Shown piece after piece: positions 17,219 to 26,774 of a stretch of DNA of 64,000 nucleotides. Both the position numbers and the translations under genes were made by a program. Position 1 is the first letter of the stretch. Each line of letters starts with the position of its first letter. The DNA is from Pseudomonas panipatensis (GTDB lineage: Bacteria; Pseudomonadota; Gammaproteobacteria; Pseudomonadales; Pseudomonadaceae). Below the pieces are notes generated by a model. That model made no database searches. It worked only from the letters and a program-made list of their open reading frames with translations, and was not told the origin of the DNA. Where the stretch lies: the NCBI RefSeq assembly GCF_900099785.1, contig NZ_FNDS01000004.1:62001-126000 (forward strand), in the 5' to 3' direction.

Positions 17219-18048
17219 GATGCGTGCTGACCTTGGTGGGAGACGGAGTGGGCGGCGGCTGCCGGGGCGTCGAACAGGTAGCTGTCCATGGCCAGTACGC
17301 CATAGCTGATGCCGCCCTCCAGCACCTCCACCCGATAGTCTTCGCCAGCGGCGCCCAGGGCCACCAGCAGGGGCAGGAAGTGCTCGTCGCTGGGATGCGC
17401 GCGCTCGGCCTCCGGCGCCAGTCGCCGGTAGTCCAGCAGTGCGTCGTTGTCGCCGGCCTGCAGCGCCTGAGCGGTCCACTCGGCGAAGCGCGCGACGTAA
17501 CCAGCCGCCGGGCCATTGCCGCCGCGGAATTCGTAGAGGTTGTGGGTCAGGCTGCCAGAACCGAGGATCAGCACGCCCTGCTCACGCAACGGTGCCAGGG
17601 CCTGACCCAGACGCCAGGCGCCGTGGGTGTCCAGCGGCATCGGCATGGAGACCTGCAGCACCGGCACATCGGCCTCGGGCAGCAGGTGCAGCAGCGGCAC
17701 CCAGGCACCGTGGTCGAGGCCACGGCGCGGATCGGCCTCGGCGGGCACGCCGGCCGCACGCAGGCGTTGCACGATCGCCTCGGCCAGCGCCGGCGCGCCG
17801 GGCGCCGGGTAGCGCAGGCGATAGAGCGCGTCGGGGAAGCCGCCGAAGTCGTGGATGGTTTCCGGCGCGGCGCTGGCGCCGACGCGTACGCCGCCACGGG
17901 TCATCCAGTGCGGCGAGACCACCAGCACCGCCGTCGGCCGCGGAAGCGTCCGCCCCAGTTCGCGCAGGCGCGCGCCAGCCTGGCCGGGTTCGATGGCGAA
18001 GGTCGGCGCACCGTGGGAAATGAACAGAACGGGATAGGCGCTACTCAT
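17215..18048 (-). CDS. LigB/DODA-type extradiol ring-cleavage dioxygenase
   Basis: 277 residues from the ATG at 18048 (GGAGCC upstream). It has the metal-binding pattern of the class III extradiol family: ISHGAPTFAIE near residue 10, VVSPHWMTRG near 45, LDHGAWVPLLHL near 112, plus SGSLTHNLYEF. DODA-like proteins (E. coli YgiD) bind zinc or iron and open catechols such as DOPA; the bacterial substrate is usually unknown. It is co-translated with the esterase downstream and 23 bp after a reductase gene, suggesting a three-gene unit. Confidence 0.88.
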   Translation of the reverse strand: MSSAYPVLFISHGAPTFAIEPGQAGARLRELGRTLPRPTAVLVVSPHWMTRGGVRVGASAAPETIHDFGGFPDALYRLRYPAPGAPALAEAIVQRLRAAGVPAEADPRRGLDHGAWVPLLHLLPEADVPVLQVSMPMPLDTHGAWRLGQALAPLREQGVLILGSGSLTHNLYEFRGGNGPAAGYVARFAEWTAQALQAGDNDALLDYRRLAPEAERAHPSDEHFLPLLVALGAAGEDYRVEVLEGGISYGVLAMDSYLFDAPAAAAHSVSHQGQHAS

Positions 18049-18071
18049 GGACAAGGCTCCAGGCCGCAAGC

Positions 18072-18701
18072 TCACTTGTGAATCCAGGTCGGTGCGATGG
18101 CGGTGCCCAGCCCGGCGCCGTAACCCAGGTAGATGTTCAGGCCGGCCAGCGGCTCCAGGTAACGCGCGTTGACCAGGCCGCCGGCGTCGACGCTTTCGTA
18201 GCCGAGGCTCTGCGCCAGGGCGATGGCGGTCTGCTTGGCGCGCTCGCTGTCGCTGGCGACGAACACGCTGGCGCGCTGGCCATCGGCGAACACCGGGCCG
18301 TCGGCGAGCACCTGAGCGAACAGGGTGTTGAAGGCCTTGACCACCTGCGCCTCGGGCAAAGCCTTGGCGATTTCTTCCGCCGCGCTGGTGCTGTGGCCGA
18401 GGGTCAGGCCCATGTAGTCAGGGGTCAGCGGATTGCTGATGTCGATGACCACCTTGCCGGCCAGGTCGCCCAGGCCGCGCAGGGCGGGCACCGCGTCGGC
18501 GTAGCCGGTGGCGAGGATGACCACGGCGTTGTCGCCGAGGGCCTGCACGGCGGGATAGGCCTCGACGTTGGCATGCTGCGCGGCCAGTGCCTGCGCCTTG
18601 GCCAGGTCGCGCCCGGTGAGGCGGACACGGTGTCCCGCCGCGGAAAGTTGCTTGGCGAATGCCGCGCCCATGTTGCCGGTGCCGATCAGGGTGATGTTCA
18701 T
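18072..18701 (-). CDS. NAD(P)-binding reductase of the F420-dependent-reductase-like (NpdG) family
   Basis: 209 residues. The N-terminal Rossmann motif LIGTGNMGAAFAKQL binds NAD(P)H; IDISNPLTPDYMG and VVKAFNTLFAQVL are typical of the NADP oxidoreductase coenzyme-F420-dependent family, which in pseudomonads works without F420. It is the first gene of the reductase-dioxygenase-esterase set and is divergent from a LysR gene 104 bp away, which likely controls it. The substrate is unknown. Confidence 0.85.
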   Translation of the reverse strand: MNITLIGTGNMGAAFAKQLSAAGHRVRLTGRDLAKAQALAAQHANVEAYPAVQALGDNAVVILATGYADAVPALRGLGDLAGKVVIDISNPLTPDYMGLTLGHSTSAAEEIAKALPEAQVVKAFNTLFAQVLADGPVFADGQRASVFVASDSERAKQTAIALAQSLGYESVDAGGLVNARYLEPLAGLNIYLGYGAGLGTAIAPTWIHK

Positions 18702-18805
18702 GGCCTGCCTCGTGAATCAGTCGGAAGTTGCTGTCAGTTTATGGATAGGATTCACGGGATAAACATGCGCTAATGGCACTCATCGTTCCGCTTAGTGAGA
18801 CAAAC

Positions 18806-19705
18806 ATGGACCGCGCGCTGGAAATGCAGGTGTTCTGTACCGTGGTGGACAAGGGCAGCTTCATCGCCGCGGTGGATGCCCTAGGCCTGTCCAAGGCCGC
18901 CGTCTCGCGCCACGTCAACGCCCTGGAGGAACGCCTGGGCGTGCGCCTGTTGCAGCGCACCACGCGGCGCCTGTCGCTGACCGAAGAGGGTCGGGTATTC
19001 CACGAACAGGCCAAGGAGGTGCTGGCCATGCTCGATGCCGCCGAGAACGCGGTGGCCGCCGGCTCCCAGGAGCCCAGCGGCATGCTGCGGGTCAACGTGC
19101 CGGTGAGTTTCGGCGTGCTGCACCTGGCGCCGCTGTGGGCGCGCTTCATGCAGGCCTACCCGAAGATCGAGCTGGATATCAGCCTCAACGACCGGGTCGT
19201 CGACCTGGTCGAGGAAGGCTTCGACATGGCGGTGCGCATCGCCCAGATGGAAAGCTCCTCGCTGATCAGCCGGCGCCTCGCCAGCACACGCATGCGCCTG
19301 TGCGCCGCGCCGGCTTACCTGGCCCGGCACCCGCCGCTGCGCACCCCGGCCGACCTGAACCAGCACGCGGTGGTGGCCTACAGCAACCTGGCCAGCCGCA
19401 ACGAATGGATTTTCAACGGGCCGCAGGGGCGGATCAGCGTGCAGACCCACGCGGCGATCCGCTGCAACAACGGCGATAGTTGCCGGGCCATCGCCCTGGG
19501 CGGCGGCGGCATCCTCCTGCAGCCGAGCTTCATGCTGCATGAAGACCTGCGCCGCGGCGACCTGGTGGAGTTGTTGCCGGACTATCGCTCGGTGGAATTC
19601 GGCATCTATGCCGTCTATCCGTCGCGCAAGCACCTCGCGCCCAAGGTGCGCGCCCTGATCAGCTTCCTCGCCGACAGCTTCCAACGCGTCGACTGGGGCG
19701 ACTGA
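18806..19705 (+). CDS. LysR-family transcriptional regulator
   Basis: 299 residues from the ATG at 18806 (the longer frame from 18773 begins in the intergenic region without a site). The N-terminal winged HTH spans residues 1-62 (SFIAAVDALGLSKAAVSRHV, then RTTRRLSLTEEG). The inducer-binding domain follows from about 90. Divergent orientation from the NpdG-like gene is the classical LysR layout, so it probably controls that gene and its two followers. The inducer is unknown. Confidence 0.92.
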   Translation: MDRALEMQVFCTVVDKGSFIAAVDALGLSKAAVSRHVNALEERLGVRLLQRTTRRLSLTEEGRVFHEQAKEVLAMLDAAENAVAAGSQEPSGMLRVNVPVSFGVLHLAPLWARFMQAYPKIELDISLNDRVVDLVEEGFDMAVRIAQMESSSLISRRLASTRMRLCAAPAYLARHPPLRTPADLNQHAVVAYSNLASRNEWIFNGPQGRISVQTHAAIRCNNGDSCRAIALGGGGILLQPSFMLHEDLRRGDLVELLPDYRSVEFGIYAVYPSRKHLAPKVRALISFLADSFQRVDWGD

Positions 19706-20109
19706 GGCACCCACGGCCCGGCTCGCGGGACAGCGGAGAGGTTGGCGCGTCCGCTGTTCGGCGATTGGCGAACTGTCCCCGTCGCTGCGCCTGGCATTTA
19801 ATCAATCCAATCATCAATCAAACATTCAGCGGAATAACTAAAGAAGTTTCCCAGTGAACTTTCCTACAAGTTCATTCTTTTTATGTATCTGTCCGTCGAT
19901 CTCATTCATTTGACTCAAGTCCTCTTGTTTATCCGCCGATAGAGCCCTGGTAAGCCGCCATTCCATACCGGTCGTCAATCACTGCACCGAATAACTTGCA
20001 ACGAAGGAGAGAGTCGCTCGCTGCCATATCCGGCAAGCCGCCGCGATAGTCCAACGCCCGTTCTCCACTGCCTTGCTTCCGCGGAGAACGCTGAACGGAG
20101 CAATAAGCC
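19706..20109 (+). promoter_or_regulatory. AT-rich upstream region of paralog B
   Basis: A 404-bp gap with no gene. Its middle (19795-19940) is AT-rich and carries AACATTCAG (19821), AAGAAGTTTC (19841), TTTCCTACA and CATACCGGTCGTCAATCACTG, which correspond in order to elements in front of paralog A. The immediate upstream part has GGAGAACGC as in A. Shared regulation or joint duplication is likely. Confidence 0.5.
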
Positions 20110-21045
20110 ATGGTTGGAATCAACGCACTGCAGAACATCCTCACTATCCGGCTCATCAATGCGCCCGTCAGGACCATGGCGGTTGCCGAGCCGGCGGACC
20201 AAGACACGCCGCCAATGGCTGGCGTTTCCCTCTCCATCGAAGCGCGGACGCTCGATGCCCTGCTGCAAGACCAACCCGACAGCCTCAGTTGGCGCGAAGC
20301 CTTCGACACCACCGGTCGCTTGCATCAGCAGATCGCCAGCGACGGCTCGGCGGCGGAACTGCTCGCGGTGATGCCCGACAGCAACGACCCCGCGCGCCTT
20401 GCACTGGCCCGCCAGGCGGCCAACCGGCTGAGCCAGCGATACGGGCTGGCACCGCTCTACCCCGGGGTGGAGCCGGCGAACCCGCTGCAAAGCCTGAGCC
20501 GCGAATCGCTGTCGAAGATCGCCTACAACGATTCCGCGGCCTTTACCCCCGCCGAGCGCGACCTGGCCCTGACGGAAATCGGCCAACGCGATGATCGCTA
20601 CTGGAAGGCGGTGCAGAAACAACAGGAAGCCCTGGAGCTGCTGCAGCAGGATGCCAGCGTCAGGGCGCTGCGCGACAAGGCCTGGCTGCAGCTCTACGCG
20701 GGCATGAGCGACGTCGAGAAGCGCGCCCACTACGAGTCGGCAGAACTCCTGCGCTACAAGCTCGTGCAAGCCATGCACGACGGCGTCGAGGTGCCGGATG
20801 TGCCGGCCTACGCCAACCTCAGCGACGCCCCCGGCACCCTTCTCGCCGCCGCCACCGATGAGCAGGGCCGCGTCACCTGGAAGCGCATTTCGCTGCGCCA
20901 GCTCGCCGCCGACGACATCTACCTCGAACTGCTCGACTTCGTCGCGCCGCGAACCGCCGACGGCCAGCGCGGCGAGGACGCCCAGGCATTGAAGTCCCGC
21001 CAGTGGCTGTCGCTCTATGCCAGCGTCAACAGCTACGCAGACTGA
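20110..21045 (+). CDS. Conserved protein of unknown function, paralog B
   Basis: 311 residues, homologous along its whole length to the 300-residue protein at 15611. It has the shared blocks MPDSNDPARLALARQA, ANPLQSLSRESLSKIAYN, AFTPAERDLAL, RDKAWLQLYAGMS and the closing SRQWLSLYASVNS. No signal, TM or known catalytic motif is visible. GGAG lies about ten bases before the ATG. Both copies have the same orientation and lie 3.6 kb apart, with the reductase/dioxygenase/esterase/LysR set between them. Function unknown. Confidence 0.72.
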   Translation: MVGINALQNILTIRLINAPVRTMAVAEPADQDTPPMAGVSLSIEARTLDALLQDQPDSLSWREAFDTTGRLHQQIASDGSAAELLAVMPDSNDPARLALARQAANRLSQRYGLAPLYPGVEPANPLQSLSRESLSKIAYNDSAAFTPAERDLALTEIGQRDDRYWKAVQKQQEALELLQQDASVRALRDKAWLQLYAGMSDVEKRAHYESAELLRYKLVQAMHDGVEVPDVPAYANLSDAPGTLLAAATDEQGRVTWKRISLRQLAADDIYLELLDFVAPRTADGQRGEDAQALKSRQWLSLYASVNSYAD

Positions 21046-21131
21046 TGCCGCGCCCCGCGCGACGGATGACAGCCCCGCCGGGGCTGCCTACCATGCACGC
21101 ACGTTCCCGTGCTCACCCAGGAGGCCGTACG

Positions 21132-21821
21132 TTGAACCGGCGCATCGCTTTGCTTTCCCTCACCCTGCTGCTCGGCGCCGCCACGGCCCAGGCCAAGGAC
21201 AAACCGCTGCCGGGCGATGGCGATTACCGCAAGGCGCTGCCCTTCCTGGACAAGGCGGCAGAACAGATCGCCGGCATGGAGAAGGCCCGCGAGGCCGGCA
21301 AAAGCCCGGCGGAGGCGGCCAAGCCGTTCAGCGCGACACTGTCGAAGAACCTCAACCAGGCCATACCGCTGCTGAACCAGGCGGCGGCGCAGAAGCACCC
21401 GGTGGCGGAGTACCGCCTGGCCCAGGTGCTGGCCGACTTCGCCCAGGACGCGAAGAGCCAGCAACGCGCCTGCGAGTTGCTCGGCGACAGCCTGAAGCAA
21501 GGCTTCGCTCCGGCCGCGCTGGAACTGGAAACCCTCTGCCCGGAGCAGGCCAAGCGCGCGCAGTTCCTCCAGCAGGCCGAAGCCGCCGCCCGCTCGGGGC
21601 GCTATGCCAAGTATTTCCCGCAGCCCAGCCACGCCCTGGGCTGGTGCTCGGCCAAGCGCGAGATGACGCTCAACGCCACCCTGGGTGGACTGCGCGACTA
21701 CCAGGCGGACATCTACCTGATGCTCAGCACCAAGGTGCCGGCGGCCAAGCGTGACGGCTACCGGCAACGCGCGGCGGAAAAGGGCTGTGCGCTGGCGCAG
21801 CCGTCGCAACCGGCGAACTGA
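21132..21821 (+). CDS. Secreted helical-repeat (Sel1-like) protein
   Basis: 229 residues from a TTG start at 21132, chosen because AGGAGG lies seven bases upstream and the frame opens with a clear signal peptide ending ATAQA. The mature protein has tandem helix-turn-helix units (ALPFLDKAAEQ, AIPLLNQAAAQKHPVAEYRLAQVL, ACELLGDSLKQGFAPAALEL) that resemble Sel1 repeats. It is probably periplasmic and mediates protein contacts. It follows paralog B by 86 bp and may be in its transcript. Confidence 0.68.
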   Translation: MNRRIALLSLTLLLGAATAQAKDKPLPGDGDYRKALPFLDKAAEQIAGMEKAREAGKSPAEAAKPFSATLSKNLNQAIPLLNQAAAQKHPVAEYRLAQVLADFAQDAKSQQRACELLGDSLKQGFAPAALELETLCPEQAKRAQFLQQAEAAARSGRYAKYFPQPSHALGWCSAKREMTLNATLGGLRDYQADIYLMLSTKVPAAKRDGYRQRAAEKGCALAQPSQPAN

Positions 21822-21954
21822 CGGGCGTCCTGGCCACTCGGCGGCGCCTTTGTAAGCGGATGCTTGCACGGGTATCGCCACTGATACCCGAAAAGGCTTC
21901 GATCCGCGTCCTTCGGCGGCTATAACGAGCGCATTTGCAACGAATGCACTTGCC

Positions 21955-22608
21955 ATGTCCGCCGCCATCGATACCGACGCCATCCACATCGAACGCCTGT
22001 TCAGCACCCCCGTCGCCCGTCTCAACCACCCGAACGCCGACGCGCTCAACGCGGCGCTCGGCGAGCGCATCCTGCGCCGCGCCGCCAGCGACCCCGGAGT
22101 GCGGCACAGCAACGAGGGCGGCTGGCAGTCGGCGGACGATTTCGAGCAGTGGAGCGGCGACGCCGGCGCCGAACTGGTGGCCTTCGCCCGTGCCTTCGCC
22201 GATGAACTCACCGCCGTCCACGACGCCCAGGCCGGGCTGCTGGCGGCCAGCCTGAACTGGCGCTACAACGCCTGGGCCAACCTCAACCGCGCCGGCGACG
22301 GCAACGCCCTGCACGGCCATCCGGGCTGCTTCTGGTCGGGGGTCTACTGGGTCGATGACGGCGGCTGCGGCGCCGACCCGTCGCTCGGCGGGCAACTGGA
22401 GTTCATCGACCCGCGCGGGCTCATGCCCTCACACTACAACCCGCAACTGCGCATGCGTATCCAGGGCTGCCTGAGCGCCGGCTACGCCACCGGCATCGCG
22501 CCGCTGAGCGGGCAACTGCTGATGTTTCCCTCCTGGCTGCTGCACCGGGTGCTGCCGCACCACAGCAAGCGGCCGCGGCTGTCGGTGGCGTTCAACTTCG
22601 GACTCTGA
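21955..22608 (+). CDS. Putative 2OG-Fe(II) oxygenase (TIGR02466-type)
   Basis: 217 residues. The C-terminal half has the jelly-roll pattern ALHGHPGCFWSGVYWV, GGQLEFIDPRG and LMFPSWLLHRVLPHHS with RPRLSVAFNF, placing two His and an Asp/Glu plus Arg where 2-oxoglutarate oxygenases bind iron and cosubstrate. Proteins of this small family are phage- and bacteria-encoded, of unknown substrate. It stands alone between a gene of the same strand and mdaB. Confidence 0.78.
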   Translation: MSAAIDTDAIHIERLFSTPVARLNHPNADALNAALGERILRRAASDPGVRHSNEGGWQSADDFEQWSGDAGAELVAFARAFADELTAVHDAQAGLLAASLNWRYNAWANLNRAGDGNALHGHPGCFWSGVYWVDDGGCGADPSLGGQLEFIDPRGLMPSHYNPQLRMRIQGCLSAGYATGIAPLSGQLLMFPSWLLHRVLPHHSKRPRLSVAFNFGL

Positions 22609-22732
22609 CGCGCGGCTGCGGTACTCCTCGCCGATTCATGCGCCAGATTCAAGAATCAATTGACCTGGGCCGGGTGTTTCCCCCTGCCCCGCGCCGCTAT
22701 CCTGCCGGCCATTCGTTCGCTCTGGAGTCCCC

Positions 22733-23317
22733 ATGAAAAAGATTCTGCTGATCAACGGCGGCAAGCGCTTCGCCCATTCCAACGGCCAGTACAACGCCAC
22801 CCTGCACGCGGCGGCGGCCGAGTGGTTCGACCGCGCCGGCTGCGACCTGCGCACCACGGTCCTGGAAGAGGGCTACGACATCCAAGAGGAAGTGCAGAAG
22901 ATCCTCTGGGCCGATGTGGTGATCTACCAGATGCCCGGCTGGTGGATGGGTGCGCCCTGGACGCTGAAGCAGTACCTCGACGAGGTGTTCACCGCCGGCC
23001 ATGGCAGCCTCTACGCCAACGACGGCCGCACCCGCTCCGACGCCTCGCAGAAATACGGCAGCGGCGGCCTGCTGCAGGGCAAGCACTACATGCTCTCAGT
23101 CACCTGGAACGCGCCACAGCAAGCCTTCGACGACCCCAGCGATTTCTTCGAGGGCAAGGGCGTGGACGCGGTGTATTTCCCCTTCCACAAGGCCAACCAG
23201 TTCCTCGGCATGGCGCCGCTGCCGACCTTCCTCTGCGTGGACGTGATGAAGCGCCCCGACGTGGAGCGCGACGTGCAGCGCTACCAGCGGCACCTGGCCG
23301 AGGTGTTCCAGGGCTGA
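22733..23317 (+). CDS. mdaB: NAD(P)H quinone oxidoreductase MdaB
   Basis: 194 residues with the flavodoxin-like fold of the modulator of drug activity B family: KKILLINGGKRF, VIYQMPGWWMGAPWTLKQYLDEVF (FAD and active-site region), YMLSVTWNAP and FHKANQFLGM. It reduces quinones by two electrons and protects against oxidative stress. Length equals that of E. coli MdaB (193). GGAG precedes the ATG. It is transcribed alone. Confidence 0.93.
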   Translation: MKKILLINGGKRFAHSNGQYNATLHAAAAEWFDRAGCDLRTTVLEEGYDIQEEVQKILWADVVIYQMPGWWMGAPWTLKQYLDEVFTAGHGSLYANDGRTRSDASQKYGSGGLLQGKHYMLSVTWNAPQQAFDDPSDFFEGKGVDAVYFPFHKANQFLGMAPLPTFLCVDVMKRPDVERDVQRYQRHLAEVFQG

Positions 23318-23450
23318 CCACGGCGAGCGCAGCGCGGCGCTCGACTGACGGCGGGCGAGGAACGGGCGATTGCGCTAGGCTATGGGCCCGTTTCAGCCCG
23401 TGTTACCGGCCCGGCATCCGCCGACGCCGTACTTTCAGAGGAGAATTTCC

Positions 23451-23732
23451 ATGGCCCGCGCCACTGCCCGTCACATCCTGGTTGCCAACGAAGCCAAGTG
23501 CAACGAACTCAAGGCTGCCATCGAAGCCGGCGCCGATTTCGCCCAGGTCGCCCGCGACAACTCCACCTGCCCCTCCGGCCGCAGCGGCGGCGACCTCGGT
23601 TCCTTCCGTCCGGGCCAGATGGTCCGCGAGTTCGACCAAGTGGTCTTCAGCGCGCCGCTGAACGTGGTGCAAGGCCCGGTGAAGACCCAGTTCGGCTACC
23701 ACCTGGTGGAAGTCACCAGCCGCGAAGACTGA
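23451..23732 (+). CDS. ppiC: Parvulin-type peptidyl-prolyl isomerase
   Basis: 93 residues, the size of the free cytoplasmic parvulin PpiC. It has ATARHILV at the N-terminus, then CPSGRSGGDLGSF, MVREFDQVVFS and TQFGYHLVEV, all hallmark parvulin blocks. It accelerates cis-trans isomerisation of prolyl bonds. The ATG is preceded by AGAGGAG. A longer frame from 23382 lies in the promoter region and is not favoured. Confidence 0.94.
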   Translation: MARATARHILVANEAKCNELKAAIEAGADFAQVARDNSTCPSGRSGGDLGSFRPGQMVREFDQVVFSAPLNVVQGPVKTQFGYHLVEVTSRED

Positions 23733-23923
23733 TTCGCCGCGCGCCGGCCGGAGCCTTCCGACACGGCGCCAAGACGACCCGGCGGCAAGCGCCGGGTCCG
23801 CCCGAGACCTAGTGGCACGAGCGTTCCACAGGCAAGCGCGGATCGCTGGGGGCCTCAAGAAGTCGTCTCCCGGGCCGATCCATGGGGAACGGATTTCTTC
23901 TCCCCCCTTCGAGTACCCCCCGA

Positions 23924-25240
23924 ATGTTCAATACGCGTTTGAAGCAGGAACTGGCCGCCTTGCGCGAAGAACTGTCGTCCATCGAGCAGGTCAAGGCCAG
24001 CCTCGATAACGAGATGCTGGCGCTCTACCTGGACCCACGCGGCCGCATCGAGTCGGTGAACGCCAACTTCGAGAAGGAAATGCTCTACCGCAATGCCGAC
24101 CTGCAGGGCCGCGCGCTGCTGGAGCTGATCCCCGCCCATGTGCGCGGCCTCGACTTCCACCACCGGGTCAAACAGGCGCTGGAGCGCGGCGAGCACCTGG
24201 CCGGGGTGATCCGCCTTCAGCGCGGCAATGGCGAGGAAGCCTGGCTGCGCTCGATCGTCCAGCCGATCCGCGACAGCCTCGGCGTGGTGCAGCATTTCTC
24301 CATCTATGCCAGCGACCTGACCCGCACCATCGAAAGCTCGCGCGAGCACGAAAACCTGATCGCCGCGCTGCAGCGCTCCATGGCGGTGATCGAGTTCAAC
24401 CTGGACGGCGAAGTGCTCACCGCCAACCAGCGCTTCCTCGATGCAATGGGCTATTCCCTGGCGCAGATCCAGGGCAAGCACCACCGTCTGTTCTGCGAAC
24501 CCAGCGATTACCAGTCGGCCGAGTACCAGGCGTTCTGGGACAAGCTGCGCCGCGGTGAATTCGTCAGCGACCGCTTCAAACGGCTGGACAGCCATGGCCG
24601 CACCGTCTGGCTGGAAGCCTCCTACAACCCGATCATCGACGCCCACGACCGGCTCTATAAAGTGGTCAAGTTCGCCACGGTGATCACCGAGCAGATCAAT
24701 CGCGAAACCGCTGTGGCCGAGGCCGCGCGCCTGGCCTACAGCACGTCGCAGGGCACCGACGACAGCGCGCAGAAAGGCGCGGCGGTGGTGCAGCAGACGG
24801 TCGAGGTGATGCGCGAACTGGCCAGCCGCATGCAGGAGGCGACCCAGGGCATCGAGGCGCTGGACCAGCAGTCGCAGGTGATCGGCTCGATCGTCAAGAG
24901 CATCAGCAGCATCGCCGACCAGACCAACCTGCTGGCCCTCAACGCGGCCATCGAAGCGGCGCGCGCCGGCGACCAGGGCCGCGGCTTCGCGGTGGTCGCC
25001 GACGAGGTGCGCCAGCTCGCCTCGCGCACCAGCGCGGCGACCGAGGAAATCTCCAAGGTGGTGGAGCAGAACCAGCAACTGGCCGAACGCGCCGTGGCGA
25101 TGATCGACCGGGGCAAGCAACAGGCCGAACTGGGCCTGGAACTCTCCGGCCAGGCCGGCACGGTGATCATCGAAATCCAGGAAGGCGCGCAACAGGTGGT
25201 CAACGCCGTGGGGCAGTTCTCCAGCCATCTGGCGGGCTGA
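23924..25240 (+). CDS. Soluble PAS-domain methyl-accepting chemotaxis protein (BdlA-like)
   Basis: 438 residues without a TM segment. A short coiled coil (residues 1-25) is followed by two PAS domains (about 30-130 and 145-255, the latter with [23 protein letters not shown]) and a signalling tip domain containing [20 protein letters not shown] and [15 protein letters not shown]. The arrangement matches BdlA and related cytoplasmic receptors that sense redox or ligand state and affect chemotaxis or biofilm dispersal. The start was placed at MFNTRLKQE; the longer frame begins in the leader. Confidence 0.85.
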   Translation: MFNTRLKQELAALREELSSIEQVKASLDNEMLALYLDPRGRIESVNANFEKEMLYRNADLQGRALLELIPAHVRGLDFHHRVKQALERGEHLAGVIRLQRGNGEEAWLRSIVQPIRDSLGVVQHFSIYASDLTRTIESSREHENLIAALQRSMAVIEFNLDGEVLTANQRFLDAMGYSLAQIQGKHHRLFCEPSDYQSAEYQAFWDKLRRGEFVSDRFKRLDSHGRTVWLEASYNPIIDAHDRLYKVVKFATVITEQINRETAVAEAARLAYSTSQGTDDSAQKGAAVVQQTVEVMRELASRMQEATQGIEALDQQSQVIGSIVKSISSIADQTNLLALNAAIEAARAGDQGRGFAVVADEVRQLASRTSAATEEISKVVEQNQQLAERAVAMIDRGKQQAELGLELSGQAGTVIIEIQEGAQQVVNAVGQFSSHLAG

Positions 25241-25377
25241 GCGCCGGCGCGCGACACGGCGTCGCCGTCCTCCGGCGCCGCCGCCGAGCCCAGCGGAAAA
25301 GCAATTCTGATCAAATAGTTAGGTACGCAATCAGCGTGCTAGCATCGCGTCCCCATCATTCATCGAAAGGACTCGTC

Positions 25378-25932
25378 ATGCTTTGCCGCTTCTTGCCCGT
25401 CGCCCTTGCCGCTCTGCTCCTGCAGGGCTGTGGCATCACCATGCCGCGCTACGAATCCAGCTACGACAATGTCCAGGCGTTGCGCGCCAAGGCGCCGCTG
25501 GCCACCCTGGACGCACCCAGCGTGGAAGCCGACGCCGGGCAGAACTCGATTTTCGTCCGCGCCAATCCGGTGCGCAGCCCCGAAGGCGATCTCAGTCAGC
25601 ATGTGCAGCACGCGCTGGAAGGCGAACTGCGCCTCGCCGGCCTGCTGGAGCCGGGCTCGCCACGCCATCTGGACGTCCGCTTGCGCAAGACCGATCTGCA
25701 CGCCGCCGCCTTCGGCGATGGCCAGGGCACGCTCAGTGCCGACTTCGACCTGCGCGACAAGGGCGTGTCGCTCTACCACGGCAGCAAGCAAGTGAGCAGC
25801 CGCTGGGACAGTAGCTTCTTCGCGGTATTTGCCATCCCGCGCGCGGCCAATGCCTTCAACCCGCTGGTGCGCGAGTTGCTCGCCGAGCTGTATCAGGACC
25901 CGGAGTTCATCCAGGCGCTCAAGCGCCCCTGA
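25378..25932 (+). CDS. Lipoprotein of unknown function
   Basis: 184 residues from the ATG at 25378. The signal ends in the lipobox LLQGC (Cys18). The mature part has a mixed alpha/beta pattern and ends in LLAELYQDPEFIQALK, resembling the YajG-like group of outer-membrane lipoproteins, but I do not hold that as firm. It converges on another lipoprotein gene, with a GC hairpin between. Confidence 0.68.
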   Translation: MLCRFLPVALAALLLQGCGITMPRYESSYDNVQALRAKAPLATLDAPSVEADAGQNSIFVRANPVRSPEGDLSQHVQHALEGELRLAGLLEPGSPRHLDVRLRKTDLHAAAFGDGQGTLSADFDLRDKGVSLYHGSKQVSSRWDSSFFAVFAIPRAANAFNPLVRELLAELYQDPEFIQALKRP

Positions 25933-25945
25933 TCCACGGGTAAAG

Positions 25946-25969
25946 CGGCGCGCCCGGGCAGGCGCGCCG
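25946..25969. terminator. Bidirectional hairpin between convergent lipoprotein genes
   Basis: CGGCGCGCC pairs with GGCGCGCCG around CGGGCA. It lies between two stops that face each other, at 25932 and 25976. No clear T-tract follows on either strand, so termination strength is uncertain. Confidence 0.6.
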
Positions 25970-25975
25970 TGCTGC

Positions 25976-26605
25976 TCAGCCGCGCAGCGGCGACGGCAGT
26001 TGCGCGTACTTCAGCACTTGCTGATCGACCAGCTTCTTCAACAGGGCGTTGAACTGGCGGCTGAAGGCATCGTTGGTCGCGTCCTTCGGCGTGTGTGCGG
26101 CCAAGGGCAGGAACCAGATGCCGAGCCAGGTGCGGATCGACTCGTTGTTCTGCTGTGCCAGCACCGGGCGGCCATCGGGGTCGATCACCTGCAAGGTCAT
26201 GGTGTAGTCGTCCCTGGCGGTGCCGGGGATGATGAACAGGCTGACGCCGGTGATGATGCCGCTGAGCATGGCCGCGCCGCTGGAGCCATGGTTGTAGACC
26301 TTGAGCTTGAGCGTGTAGTCGCCCGGCTGCTTCTGGAATTGGTCGAGGCTATAGCGGCTGAACAGGCCGGATTCGCGCAGCAGGGTCTCCAGTTGCGGCT
26401 TGAGCTGTTCACGGGCCTGGGGCATTTCCACGGCGCCCTGGCTGCCCGGCTCGCCCTGGTAGAAAGCGAAGTCGACATACACGCTCGGGCGTTGCTGGTA
26501 GCTGGCCATCGACGGCAGCTTGGTCGGCGCGACCTGATCGCCGGGGAAGCTGGCGCAAGCGGCCAGCGAAAGGGCGAACAGCGCGCCCAACATCTTGAGT
26601 TTCAT
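25976..26605 (-). CDS. Lipoprotein of unknown function
   Basis: 209 residues from the ATG at 26605, which has AAGGA six bases upstream; a GTG directly before it is less likely. The lipobox LAAC puts the lipidated Cys at residue 17. The mature domain contains YTLKLKVYNHGSS and a single hydrophobic stretch (MLSGIITGVSLFIIPG) that may be a re-entrant or TM segment. The family is unrecognised. It is transcribed alone and convergent with the other lipoprotein. Confidence 0.67.
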   Translation of the reverse strand: MKLKMLGALFALSLAACASFPGDQVAPTKLPSMASYQQRPSVYVDFAFYQGEPGSQGAVEMPQAREQLKPQLETLLRESGLFSRYSLDQFQKQPGDYTLKLKVYNHGSSGAAMLSGIITGVSLFIIPGTARDDYTMTLQVIDPDGRPVLAQQNNESIRTWLGIWFLPLAAHTPKDATNDAFSRQFNALLKKLVDQQVLKYAQLPSPLRG

Positions 26606-26774
26606 CACGAATCCTTCGTTTATCTCGGGTGGCTTCCTGCGCGCGGCGCACGGTCCGCGCGCGGCGGCGCTACTCTACCCGCCGGCAACCGATAATGGCA
26701 ATTTGCCGGAAGCTGCCTCTGCCGGCCCTCTGCGTCGGGCTGCTAGGCTTGAGGTGTTGACGCGCGGAGGCGAC

